NCBI GenBank assembly: GCA_020845755.1 | Contig: JADLFE010000044.1 | Span: 1 to 51,517, forward strand | Reading direction: 5' to 3' | Length of the DNA stretch: 51,517 nt | Source of the DNA: Phycisphaerales bacterium | GTDB lineage: Bacteria > Planctomycetota > Phycisphaerae > Phycisphaerales > UBA1924 | Shown here: positions 42,305-50,931 of the stretch, piece after piece | How positions within the stretch are numbered: the first letter of the stretch is position 1 | Layout: each line of letters starts with the position of its first letter | Notes under the pieces: model-generated | Databases searched by the model: none | Told to the model about the DNA's origin: nothing | Seen by the model: only the letters and a program-made list of their open reading frames with translations | Made by a program: the position numbers and the translations under genes

Positions 42305-42754
42305 CTATGGGCGTTCGAGATCGCGGATGAGCGCACGTGCCGCCACTTCGTAACTCAAGGTCTGTCCGATGGCCTGCGTTCGACAGGGCAGCACCACGGC
42401 CTGCCCTCCCGCGATCATTCCGATATGGATCAAGTGCCTATCGCCGACTGGAATCCACGACACATCGTCCGGGACGAAGAGTGTCACGGCCTGCGAGACG
42501 AGGACATTCGACGCCGCGACCTCAATTCTCCCTTTGCATTGATTCAGCGCATCCAGACCCCCATTCTTCATCGGCGAGGCTTCGGATGAATAGATGTCCT
42601 TCCACGGTCCTCCGATGTCCGCTTGTCGACCGGTGAGGTCATTCTGCATGTGATCGAACGCCCGCAGGGATGTGCCGCCGCCGGCGATGAAGGCATTCCA
42701 ACTGGCGTCGCTCACGGGGATCGCGATCAGGTCGAAATTGATGAGATAGGCCAT
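42305..42754 (-). CDS. Hypothetical protein, 149 residues, in ECF-kinase cluster
   Basis: Not recognised. ATG 42754 is preceded by AAAGGAGTGAG, a strong ribosome-binding site, and lies 5 bases after the kinase stop, so it is co-translated. The product is beta-rich and compact: MAYLINFDLIAIPVSDASW at the N-terminus and WIPVGDRHLIHIGMIAGGQA near the C-terminus. It may be a small signalling or substrate protein. The FGE-like domain next door suggests, only by context, that it could be a modified partner. Confidence 0.6.
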   Translation of the reverse strand: MAYLINFDLIAIPVSDASWNAFIAGGGTSLRAFDHMQNDLTGRQADIGGPWKDIYSSEASPMKNGGLDALNQCKGRIEVAASNVLVSQAVTLFVPDDVSWIPVGDRHLIHIGMIAGGQAVVLPCRTQAIGQTLSYEVAARALIRDLERP

Positions 42755-42759
42755 AGTTC

Positions 42760-45015
42760 TCACTCCTTTGAACTGCGGGAGGCAGCGGAAGAATCGCTCT
42801 TCACGCATCGGAATCCAATCTGGGTCGAGCGAGCGCCCCGCGGGTAGAGCGACGTTGCTCGCAGGTCCGCGTGACGGGGGTGGGTAGCCCAATAGCCACC
42901 CATGACCGCGGCCGTCGCGCCCCTCGGCGAATCCACGATCGTCCCGCTCATTTCCATCACGTTGCCGAATACATGCACGAGCCCGGCAGGCGATCGTGCG
43001 GCGCTGGGCTGGAGTGATGGTCGAACGAATGCAAGGTAATGATCCAGTTGACGCTGGTCATCATGGTCCTGATCGGCGATGAGCATATCCGTCGTCGGCA
43101 CGTGATCGGCAGGTGCGTCGTCATTGCCCCACGGCCGCACCCTGCCATCGGGCGCTTCCGCCGCCGCCCACCACTCGTACGCGGTCGGGAGTCTCTTACC
43201 TGCCCAACGTGCAAAGCTCGCCATTTGCTCGCGCGTGATATCAACGACCGGTCGCTCGGCAATCTGATTCCAGTCGGGAACAAGGGCCCAGAAGGCGGGC
43301 GCGGCGCTCCCCGTCGCATCAACGAACGCTTTGTACTCTCGGTTGGTCACCTCGGCCGCGTCGATCCAGAATGAATCGATTGGCGGGGTCATGCCGCCGG
43401 CGTTTGGCTGCCCTCCGAAGGGGCTGTAGTAGGTCGCCTGGTGCGTGCCCCCGCCGATGAGGATCATGCCGCGGGTATCCGAATCCAGTCCGTGGCTCCA
43501 TGTCGGCAACGTGAGTTGCTGACCCGCTTCGAGGAGTTCATCCGCCTCAACAATCGCTCCTGCGACATGATAGATCGTGACGCGGTACATCCCGGGCTCG
43601 AGCCTCGCCTCCGTGACGGGAAGCCGTCCGAGGTCGATCGGTCTTTCACGTGTTTCCTGGTTCGCGCTCCAGCGCTCCGCCATTACGCGACAGTCGTTCA
43701 TCGGATCCGCCGCCACGATGGACAACGTGGCGTGCGAGCCTTGATAGGCAAGCCATTGCATGCGACCGAGCACGAGGATCGCGCCGGTCATCAGGACCAT
43801 CACGCTTGCCGCCACCGCACGCCGATGCCGGCGCAACCATCGCCAGAGTCTTTCAATTCGGTCGGGGGGACGAGCGAGAATCGGATCGCCCGCCAGGAAC
43901 GCGCGCAGATCGGCCGCCAGGTGCTGGGCGGTCTGATACCGATCGTGGGGTAGCTTTTCGATCGCCTTGTGACAGACGACCGCCAAGTCGCGCGGCACGC
44001 GAGGGGCGAGGCGTTGAACGGGGGGTGCCTCAATTTCCGCGAGCGCCCGCAGCGTCTGCTGCGGTGTTGCCCCCTCGAACGGTCGGATGCCAACGAGGCA
44101 CTCGTAGAGCACGACGCCAAGTGAGAAGATGTCGGTGCGATGGTCAACCTCGGTGGTGCGGACTCTGGCCTGCTCCGGGCTCATGTAGGGGAGTGAGCCC
44201 GCGAGTTGAGTTTCGCCGAGGATCGTCGCCTCTTGGTCGGCACGCGCGACTCCGAAGTCCGTGAGTTTGGCATGCCCGTGCTGATCAATCAGGATATTCG
44301 AGGGCTTCACGTCGCGATGGATGACCCCGCTGCGGTGCGCATGATCCAACGCTTCCGCGATGTCGCGGAGAATTGTTGCCGCCACTTTCGGCTCAACGGA
44401 TGGTCGGGGCAGCTCGCCACCCTGTTTGCTTGATCCGACCGGGGGGCCCATGACCTCGCGAAGGGTGCGGCCTTCCACGAATTCCATCACGATATAGGCC
44501 GACCGTTCATCTTCGTCCGCGCTGAACACGTTGACGATGTGCGGATGCGAGAGCTTGGCGACGAGCCTCGCCTCACGGAGAATTCCCTCCGTTTCGTCGC
44601 CTGTGTCCCCCCCGAGCCGGTGCAACACCTTGATCGCGACCTTGCGGCCCAGACGGGTGTCCTCGGCCTCGTACACAACCCCCATGCCCCCGCGGCCGAT
44701 CTCGCGGATGATGCGAAAGTGCCCGAAGCGTTCCCCGTCAAGTCTGACCAGCGACGCAAATACGTCGCCCGCGGGCTTCTCAAGGAAATCGCCGGCGGAG
44801 GATGCGACGTCCAGGAGCGACAACACCCGCGCGCGGGTTTCGGAGTCAGGGCACCGCTGATCGAGAAATCCGCCCCACAGCTCACGTGGAAGTTCGATGG
44901 CCTCGCAAAAGATGCGGTGGATTTGGTCAGGGTCGAGGGTCATGCGCGCTGTTGATGGATCGAGGCTCCAATCACCAAGCCGCCAAACGCTGCTCTGGCG
45001 CTCAGGATTCTCCAT
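42760..45015 (-). CDS. Ser/Thr protein kinase fused to FGE/SUMF1-like domain
   Basis: A protein of about 751 residues. After a short helical N-terminus, a complete Hanks-type kinase domain has the glycine loop GRGGMG (107-112), Lys129, the catalytic HRDVKPSN (233-240) and DFG (253-255). A transmembrane helix near 400-418 is followed by a linker and a FGE/SUMF1 fold (about 535-745: SFWIDAAEVTNREYKAFV; HVFGNVMEM; STQIGFRCVK). So it is a receptor-like kinase with an FGE-like module on the opposite side of the membrane. The start is uncertain: ATG 45015 overlaps the sigma gene; ATG 44943 (727 residues) is an alternative. It is the second gene of the cluster. Confidence 0.88.
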   Translation of the reverse strand: MENPERQSSVWRLGDWSLDPSTARMTLDPDQIHRIFCEAIELPRELWGGFLDQRCPDSETRARVLSLLDVASSAGDFLEKPAGDVFASLVRLDGERFGHFRIIREIGRGGMGVVYEAEDTRLGRKVAIKVLHRLGGDTGDETEGILREARLVAKLSHPHIVNVFSADEDERSAYIVMEFVEGRTLREVMGPPVGSSKQGGELPRPSVEPKVAATILRDIAEALDHAHRSGVIHRDVKPSNILIDQHGHAKLTDFGVARADQEATILGETQLAGSLPYMSPEQARVRTTEVDHRTDIFSLGVVLYECLVGIRPFEGATPQQTLRALAEIEAPPVQRLAPRVPRDLAVVCHKAIEKLPHDRYQTAQHLAADLRAFLAGDPILARPPDRIERLWRWLRRHRRAVAASVMVLMTGAILVLGRMQWLAYQGSHATLSIVAADPMNDCRVMAERWSANQETRERPIDLGRLPVTEARLEPGMYRVTIYHVAGAIVEADELLEAGQQLTLPTWSHGLDSDTRGMILIGGGTHQATYYSPFGGQPNAGGMTPPIDSFWIDAAEVTNREYKAFVDATGSAAPAFWALVPDWNQIAERPVVDITREQMASFARWAGKRLPTAYEWWAAAEAPDGRVRPWGNDDAPADHVPTTDMLIADQDHDDQRQLDHYLAFVRPSLQPSAARSPAGLVHVFGNVMEMSGTIVDSPRGATAAVMGGYWATHPRHADLRATSLYPRGARSTQIGFRCVKSDSSAASRSSKE

Positions 45016-45604
45016 CCAAACTGGGATCTTTCTGGAATGGATCGGACGCCCCAATCCGTGACAGAAGCCACGCCCTGGCAAACATCCACTCCCGCCAGAC
45101 GGCGCTCTCTGAGATCTGCAGAAGTTCGGCCGTCTGCGCTCGGTTCAAACCCGCAAAGAACCGAAGCATGACTACGTTGGCCGCGGTTGGGTGGGCGTGC
45201 TCAAGGGCATCGATCGCGTCGTGGAGCGCAAGAAACTCGGCGGCATCGCAATCGGCCGATACCGAATCCTCGCGCAGTTCAAGATGCGGGACCTTGCCGC
45301 CGCGCTTCTGCGTGTTCTTTCGGCGTGCCCGCTCGACAAGTATGTCACGCATCACTCGGGCCGCGACGAAGAAGAAGTGGAGCCGGTTCTCCCACGTCCG
45401 CTCATCGTCCTTGAAGAGTCGAAGATACGTTTCGCTTACCAGTGTAGTTGGATCGGCCAGACGCCGATCAGAGGGTCCGATTCGGCTGCACGCGATGCGG
45501 TGCAGCTCTCGGTAGACCATTGATACCAATTGATCACGTGCGCCCGGCCTATTCGCCCGGACATCCTGGAGCAGCACCGTAATGTCACCAGCCGCATCAG
45601 CCAC
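45002..45604 (-). CDS. ECF RNA polymerase sigma factor
   Basis: A protein of 200 residues with sigma regions 2 and 4: a region 2 stretch (RLHFFFVAARVMRDILVERA) and a region 4 helix-turn-helix (LNRAQTAELLQISESAVWREW). It matches the planctomycete/acidobacterial ECF group that precedes Ser/Thr kinase genes. Starts at GTG 45604. It overlaps the kinase gene by 14 bases if the kinase starts at 45015. Kinase phosphorylation of such sigma factors is a known mechanism in this group; here it is inferred. It probably transcribes the cluster itself. No anti-sigma factor is adjacent. Confidence 0.9.
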   Translation of the reverse strand: MADAAGDITVLLQDVRANRPGARDQLVSMVYRELHRIACSRIGPSDRRLADPTTLVSETYLRLFKDDERTWENRLHFFFVAARVMRDILVERARRKNTQKRGGKVPHLELREDSVSADCDAAEFLALHDAIDALEHAHPTAANVVMLRFFAGLNRAQTAELLQISESAVWREWMFARAWLLSRIGASDPFQKDPSLDGES

Positions 45605-46387
45605 GCATGCGCCTCCCCATGCATACTACCGGATTCGGCAGTCCGTATGTAGGCAAATTGCAGGGTACCGGGCTACTCGGTTCGAACGCCGTATTGTTGA
45701 CCCACCTCTTGACAGCGGCATGGTGCGTCTTGAAGGAGGATTTCCACCCCGCAGGTGACGGTGAGCTGCTTGGGGCTGGTGCGCCGGCGTGTCGTAGGTC
45801 GAGGCACGGGACGACCGAGCTCTTGCTCGGTCACCTGACCTGTGATTTGTCAGTTCTGGCCGCTCGCGGCAGTTTCATAATCGCTCGGCAGGGTTCGGCT
45901 CAAGTGCTTGCGGGGGTCCTCGCCACCATCACCCGTGTCGACTCCGCCCCCGCATCACGCATTCCCTATGCCCTCTCCGTGTGATGTGAGATCTGCGTGT
46001 GAGATCGGCATCCGGCACCCACGGGATGGCCGTCAACCTCCCAAATCGTTGGTCCAAATCAGCGTCACGCCGGCGGTGCTCCAGATGGGATGCGCACGCG
46101 TGTGGTACAAGGGCCATAGGCAAAAAGCCGACGGCCGACGGAACGCCCGTCGGCCGCCGACTGAACTCCAAACAATGTGCATCTTAGTCCAAGGTGCTGG
46201 TACTTCCAATTGATCCTATTCCTTCGGCTCTTCTTTGGGGGACGTGCACGGTGACGGCACAGCCGGCGATCTGGGCGCACATGAGGCTCTCCATGCGACT
46301 CACGTGGAGTTCCGGCGACAACGACTGCGAACAACTGTAACGAATGAAGTCGTCTTTCTGAGGTGGTCGTGAAGTGCGAATCGGAGC
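45605..46387. other. Intergenic region with terminator
   Basis: 783 bases between the sigma-factor start and the TPR lipoprotein end, both on the minus strand. A plus-strand frame (45607-45984) lacks a ribosome-binding site and looks like shadow. The terminator at 46126-46162 lies here, and the promoter for the sigma gene should lie near 45620-45700, but no clear boxes were found. Confidence 0.4.
46126..46162 (-). terminator. Rho-independent terminator of secretion operon
   Basis: A GC-rich stem (perfect 9 bp GGCCGACGG, 46133-46141, with CCGTCGGCC, 46147-46155; extendable with minor mismatches) and a 5-base loop. On the minus strand it is followed by GGCTTTTTG, giving a T-run, as expected for termination of transcripts reading down the secretion operon. 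It lies about 230 bases after the last stop codon. Confidence 0.7.
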
Positions 46388-47008
46388 TTATCGCCCTTGA
46401 CCAGGATGCTTCGCGCGTTGCATTCTCGCCCATTCTCTCCACTCTCTGGTCTCTCCCCGCATCGCCACGGCGTCGAGCATGGTGGCGGTGCGTTCGTTGG
46501 TCTTGCTGGCGCGGACCTGCAGGCGGACCATGGCCTGGATGGTGGGGAGGTGCTCGGGGTAGACGTCGAGGGCCGCGGCGTAGGTCGCCAGGGCATCGTC
46601 GTAGCGCCCGGCGAGTTCAAACGTGAGCGCGAGATTGTGGCGCGGGTCGGGGTGCCCGGGCAGGAGTTTGCGGGCCCACTCGAACTCGGCCGCGGCATCG
46701 TAGAGCTTGCCCTGCCGCAGCAGCAGCGTGCCGAGGTTGTTGTGCGCGGCGCCGTGGTAGAGATCGGCGGCAAGGGCCTCGCGGAGCAATCGCTCGGCCC
46801 CCGCGGGGTCCTTTTCGATGATGCCGGCGGCCTCTTGGTTCAGCGATTCGGCGCGGGATGAGTCGCGTGCCTCGGCGGATTGCCCTGAGTACGGGGATGT
46901 CGTGCGGGTGGATGCGCAGCCCGTGAGCAGTACGGCCAGTATTCCGACGAGCAGGAAGCTATGCATGACAGCGAGTGCCGTGCTGGTGGTGAAGGCTTGC
47001 TTGGTCAT
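46388..47008 (-). CDS. TPR-repeat lipoprotein in secretion operon
   Basis: A protein of 206 residues with a lipoprotein signal peptide (lipobox LLTGC, Cys31) and three or more TPR units (for example AAHNNLGTLLLRQGKLYDAA, then PRHNLALTFELAGRYDDALA). TPR lipoproteins often help assemble secretins or pili in the outer membrane. The ATG at 47008 overlaps the stop of the GspM-like gene (ATGA), so it belongs to the operon as the last gene. A role as secretin pilotin or assembly factor is inferred. Confidence 0.8.
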   Translation of the reverse strand: MTKQAFTTSTALAVMHSFLLVGILAVLLTGCASTRTTSPYSGQSAEARDSSRAESLNQEAAGIIEKDPAGAERLLREALAADLYHGAAHNNLGTLLLRQGKLYDAAAEFEWARKLLPGHPDPRHNLALTFELAGRYDDALATYAAALDVYPEHLPTIQAMVRLQVRASKTNERTATMLDAVAMRGETREWREWARMQRAKHPGQGR

Positions 47009-47595
47009 GTCCCGCCTCCGATGAGGTTGGCCTGCGTGGATGGGTTTGCGATCGCGTCGCTGAAGACCGCCTCGAGCGTGAGCGTCGCGCGAAGGCGGAG
47101 CTGTCGATCCTCGCCCGGCGCGAGTGCTTTGGTCACAGGCGCGGCCGAGAGATCAATCGCGGTGATCGCCCACGCGGGCTCGGCCGATCGCCACGTGTCG
47201 AGGATGCGCCCGAGCGCCGGGAGCGTGAGCCTTTCCAGGGACACGCGCGCCACCTGCCGGGTGCGATGCACGCCGCCGGCGCTCGGCAGTTCGACGGGCG
47301 GCTCGGGCAGCACCGAACCGAGCGACTGTGAAGGCAGGCCGCAGGAGGCCAGGACGGCGGTCATGCGCGAGGCCAAGTCGCCGCTGGAGCGCGGGAGCGT
47401 GGCGGTGGCGCGCCGGAGCAGCACGAGCTCGTCCGCCTGGGCGCGGCGGAGCACGAGTGTCTCGGAGGCGGACACTCGCTCGCGCCGCGCGGCGAGGTAG
47501 CCGGAGGCGGACCGGAACAGGGCGGCCATGCCGGCGAGGGTAACCACGGACAGCAACACGATCGGAAGTGACGTGCCTCGGGCCGCCGCTTTCAT
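47005..47595 (-). CDS. GspM/PilO-like inner membrane protein
   Basis: A protein of 196 residues with one N-terminal membrane helix (LPIVLLSVVTLAGMAALF) followed by a coiled coil (LVLRRAQADELVLLRRATA) and a periplasmic ferredoxin-like half, the layout of GspM and PilO. Sequence identity with named families is low, so the call depends on the layout and on the neighbouring GspL- and GspE-like genes. It overlaps both neighbours by 4 bases. It probably forms the inner membrane platform with the GspL-like protein. Confidence 0.6.
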   Translation of the reverse strand: MKAAARGTSLPIVLLSVVTLAGMAALFRSASGYLAARRERVSASETLVLRRAQADELVLLRRATATLPRSSGDLASRMTAVLASCGLPSQSLGSVLPEPPVELPSAGGVHRTRQVARVSLERLTLPALGRILDTWRSAEPAWAITAIDLSAAPVTKALAPGEDRQLRLRATLTLEAVFSDAIANPSTQANLIGGGT

Positions 47596-48581
47596 CGCCC
47601 ACCACCCTTCGTATCGCTCGGCGTGACCTGCCTCAGTTCAAGCGTCACGAGCCCACCCTCGGCTCCGCCTTGGGCATTCGACTGCACGCCCGACTGGACA
47701 CGCGGCTCGGCGCTCGTCCAGCCCGCGGGGGTCTTCCACGCGGCCAGGAACGCCGCGGGAGCGCCCGGCGTGCGCACCGTGAGCGTCGATGCGTCGGGCC
47801 GCACGCTCAGGGACTGCGGGAGCGCCCCTTCCACACCCGGGCCCGTATTGCCCGCCCCGGATTCGCCCGGCCCGGGCTTGCCGGGCCCAGAAAGACTCGG
47901 CCAGGCCCCGACAATCTCGGCCAAGGCCCGCGGCGCGTCGAACGAAGTTGCATGACCCGCCGGCGAAGCGATCGCCCGCAGTTGCTCAAGCTCGCGCTCC
48001 AGCGCGATCGCGTCCGGCACGCCCGAGCCGGACGTCTGCGCGAGCAAGGCCCGGGCGGCGGCGGTGTCGTCGCGAGCGATTCGCCAAAGCTGCTCGGCCC
48101 GGCGCGAGAGATCAAGCGCGACGGCCACGCACGAGATCGCGATCGCGCCCAGCACGATCGCGGTCCGCCGGCGGCGGTGCGAGCGGATGGCCGGCGGCTC
48201 GAACTCGCCGGTCAGCAAGTTCAGCCGCGGAGGATTGGGCTCGTCCATTGCCTGCGGTAAGACGCACGCCGGGATCGCCTCGGGCGTGAGCATCAGCGCG
48301 CCGGGATCGAGCGATTGCAGCGCTTCGCGTTCGATCATGCACACGAGGGCGTGATTGTGTCCGCCGCCGCCTCCGGTTGCCTCTCCCGTCCAACGGGTGG
48401 TCATGCCCACCACCGCGTGGAGTTGCTCTAAGGGAACTGGGACCTGATCGCGGACCAGTTCGAGCGCGCCGGGCGGGAGCACGCCGTCGCGCCGGATGAT
48501 CCCGGGCGGGAGCGTGGCCCAATAGAAGCGCTCGGCGGGCCAGGTCAGGATGGGCGATGGCGCGGGTGTCACGGATGTCAC
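47592..48581 (-). CDS. GspL/PilM-PilN-like platform protein
   Basis: A protein of 329 residues. The N-terminal about 140 residues are cytoplasmic, then a membrane helix (TAIVLGAIAISCVAVALDL), then a periplasmic coiled coil and a Pro/Gly-rich linker before a final ferredoxin-like part. This is the GspL layout, with a shortened actin-like portion. GTG 48581 is chosen because it overlaps the stop of the GspC-like gene (GTGA); the longer frame to 48878 lies within that gene. Together with GspM- and GspC-like proteins it would form the inner membrane ring. Confidence 0.65.
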   Translation of the reverse strand: MTSVTPAPSPILTWPAERFYWATLPPGIIRRDGVLPPGALELVRDQVPVPLEQLHAVVGMTTRWTGEATGGGGGHNHALVCMIEREALQSLDPGALMLTPEAIPACVLPQAMDEPNPPRLNLLTGEFEPPAIRSHRRRRTAIVLGAIAISCVAVALDLSRRAEQLWRIARDDTAAARALLAQTSGSGVPDAIALERELEQLRAIASPAGHATSFDAPRALAEIVGAWPSLSGPGKPGPGESGAGNTGPGVEGALPQSLSVRPDASTLTVRTPGAPAAFLAAWKTPAGWTSAEPRVQSGVQSNAQGGAEGGLVTLELRQVTPSDTKGGGR

Positions 48582-49120
48582 GGCCCACCCCCAGCGCCAA
48601 CCCCGCCCCCGGCTCCACCCTTCAGCGCGAGCGTCCGCACGCCCGCGCCGTCGCGGATCGCGACGCCCTGCGCGTCGATGCGTTCCACCTTGCGGTCGCC
48701 GATGGAGTCGCCCACGGCCACGACTCGCACGCGATCTGACGCGGAGTCGTACAGGATGGCCTTTGCCGTTCCGTTTTCGTTCACGAGCCCGAGCAACTGA
48801 AGTGTCAACGCCGGCGGGGGCGGCGCGGGCTTCTCGACCGCAACCTTCGCAGGCTCGGGCGCGGCAGGAACCAGCCACATCGCGCGGTCAAACGCGGCAA
48901 GGTCGAGGTGTGATGAGTGCGTCACCGGATCGGCCTCGCCCGCATCAGGCAGCGCCTCTGCTTCCTTGGCCACCGAGCCCGGCGGTGTCCTCTCTGCTTC
49001 GATCGGCCACCAGCGCACACTCATCGCGGCCAGGACCACCAGCACGCACACCCACAGCACGCCCCGGGTCCTTGCGACCTGGTGCGCCAAGGGGTCCCGT
49101 GTTGGCTTGCATGTGCTCAT
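48578..49120 (-). CDS. GspC-like inner membrane secretion protein
   Basis: A protein of 180 residues. A short cytoplasmic N-terminus, a membrane helix (about 20-36), a Pro-rich linker (VEKPAPPPPALTLQLLGLV) and a C-terminal homology-region-like domain (GTAKAILYDSASDRVRVV, then VAVGDSIGDRKVERI). This is the layout of GspC/PulC, which links the inner membrane platform to the secretin. It ends in a Gly-rich tail and has no PDZ domain. ATG 49120 overlaps the stop of the GspE gene. The frame to 49402 lies inside that gene and is rejected. Confidence 0.75.
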   Translation of the reverse strand: MSTCKPTRDPLAHQVARTRGVLWVCVLVVLAAMSVRWWPIEAERTPPGSVAKEAEALPDAGEADPVTHSSHLDLAAFDRAMWLVPAAPEPAKVAVEKPAPPPPALTLQLLGLVNENGTAKAILYDSASDRVRVVAVGDSIGDRKVERIDAQGVAIRDGAGVRTLALKGGAGGGVGAGGGP

Positions 49121-50931
49121 GCCCGTGCCTCCGGACGCAGGCTCGCCACGTCCTCTTCGTCCACCGTCTCGATCACGCGCGTGACCTCGGCCCTGGTCGT
49201 CACGCCCCGCGCGATCAGCTCCTGACCGGCCTGCGCCAGCGTCGTCATGCCGCGCGACACCGCCAGCGCCTTGATCTCGGGCGAGGACCGGCGCGATTCG
49301 ATCAGGGCACGGATGCCCGGGTCGACGGCGAGCAATTCGAACACGCCCGTCCGTCCGCGGAACCCCGAGTGCAGGCACTCGGCGCAGCCAGCTCCTTTGC
49401 AAGGCTGGTGCAGCGTCCGCACCAATCGCTGCGCCAGCACCCCCGACAGCGACGAGGCGACCAGGAACGGCTCCACTCCCAGGTCGATCAGTCGCGCCAC
49501 CGCGCTGGCGGCGTCGTTGGTGTGCAGCGTCGACAGCACCAGGTGCCCGGTCAGGCTCGCCTGCACCGCGATCCGGGCCGTCTCCTGGTCGCGCACCTCG
49601 CCCACCATGATCACGTCGGGGTCCTGGCGCAGGATGTGACGCAGCCCCGCGGCGAAGGTCACGCCCTTCTTGGGATCGACCTGCGTCTGGCTCACCGAGA
49701 GCCCCGCGGTCGAGAGGTCGTACTCGACGGGGTCCTCGATGGTGAGGATGTTCAGCTCGCAGCCGCGGGTGGTGGCGGCCGCGTTACTGGCGCTGATCCA
49801 CGAGAGCGTGGTGTACAGCGTGGTGGTCTTGCCGCTCCCGGTCGGGCCGGTCGACAGGAGCGTGCCGCTGGCGCGCGACGCGATTTGCAGGTAGCGCCGC
49901 TCCAGCTCCGGCGGCATGCCGAGCGCCGCGAACGAGAGCGTGCGCGCCGAACGCTCGGGGTCGAGCAGGCGGATCACCACTCGCTCGCCGTAGGTCGAGG
50001 GGAGGGTGCTGACGCGGAGGTCAACGCGTCGGCCGGTGGTGCCGAGCGTTACGGCCGCCCGACCGTCCTGCGGGGCGCGCCGCTCGGCGACATCCAGCCG
50101 CGCGATCACCTTGATCCTCGTGATGATCGCCAGCGACAAAGACGAGCCCGCGGCCAGCTCGCGCACCGTGTGCAGCACGCCGTCCATGCGATAGCGGACC
50201 AGCACGCGCCCCTGGATCGGCTGGATGTGGACATCGCTGGCGCCGCGCCGGATCGCCTCGAAGAGGACCAGGTCAACCAGGCGGACGACCGCCGCCTTGC
50301 CCGAGGTATCCAGCAGGTCGGCATCGCGGCGGGACTCGTCGAGAGAACGAGTGAGTTCAACATCGAGCTGGGTGGACCAGAGCGATGAGTCCATACCGAA
50401 GCCCAGGCCCGGGCCCGGTCCAGTTCCAATCCCGCCCGTGATGACACTCGCATCGTCCGCAAGGATGGGGGTTGATGGCGTCGGCCCATCGGGGCCGAGC
50501 CCGGCTTTGTCTTGCGCGCGTTCCTCTTCCTGTTCCTCGCCCGCGCCGGCGTACGCCCGATCGATCGCTTCGGCCAGCGCCACATCGTCGAATGGCTCGC
50601 TCGCGCAGGCTCGCTTCATCGCCACACCCACGTTGAAGACCGCGACGGGGCTGGTGGTCGAACCGACGGCCAGGCGGGCCGGGCCAACCGCGGAGCCTTC
50701 GAGCCCCAGCACCAAGTGCCGGCGTGCGAAGTCGTACGGGATGAGCCGCAGGAACTCGCGTGAGGGTGTGTCGCTCACGCAAGTCACCGGCGAAGCGAGC
50801 ATCGCGCCCTGCTCTGCATCACCTGTTCGTATCTCGCCGATCGGCGAAACTCTTTCTCCCGACGCCGCCTCCGCTCCGAGCGGCTTCACCTCGGCCACGT
50901 GTGCCTCCGAGATGGCGCCGCCCTGACTCAC
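49117..50931 (-). CDS. gspE: Type II secretion/type IV pilus assembly ATPase GspE
   Basis: A protein of 604 residues with the GspE/PilB layout: N-terminal domain, then the ATPase with Walker A GPTGSGKTTTLY, the Asp box (LTIEDPVEYDL), Walker B (VGEVRDQETARIA), the His box (HLVLSTLHTNDAASAVARLI) and a degenerate zinc-binding site (CKGAGCAECLHSGF). It drives pseudopilus assembly. GTG 50931 overlaps the stop of the GspD gene. In this organism it may serve a type II secretion or a pilus-like machine; the GspC/L/M-like neighbours favour secretion. Confidence 0.93.
   Translation of the reverse strand: MSQGGAISEAHVAEVKPLGAEAASGERVSPIGEIRTGDAEQGAMLASPVTCVSDTPSREFLRLIPYDFARRHLVLGLEGSAVGPARLAVGSTTSPVAVFNVGVAMKRACASEPFDDVALAEAIDRAYAGAGEEQEEERAQDKAGLGPDGPTPSTPILADDASVITGGIGTGPGPGLGFGMDSSLWSTQLDVELTRSLDESRRDADLLDTSGKAAVVRLVDLVLFEAIRRGASDVHIQPIQGRVLVRYRMDGVLHTVRELAAGSSLSLAIITRIKVIARLDVAERRAPQDGRAAVTLGTTGRRVDLRVSTLPSTYGERVVIRLLDPERSARTLSFAALGMPPELERRYLQIASRASGTLLSTGPTGSGKTTTLYTTLSWISASNAAATTRGCELNILTIEDPVEYDLSTAGLSVSQTQVDPKKGVTFAAGLRHILRQDPDVIMVGEVRDQETARIAVQASLTGHLVLSTLHTNDAASAVARLIDLGVEPFLVASSLSGVLAQRLVRTLHQPCKGAGCAECLHSGFRGRTGVFELLAVDPGIRALIESRRSSPEIKALAVSRGMTTLAQAGQELIARGVTTRAEVTRVIETVDEEDVASLRPEARA

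Noticed and set aside
45607..45984. 125-codon plus-strand frame upstream of the sigma gene
   Set aside because: No ribosome-binding site and no protein-like pattern.
48550..50388. 612-codon plus-strand frame across the GspE gene
   Set aside because: Antisense shadow in very GC-rich DNA; the opposite strand has all GspE motifs.
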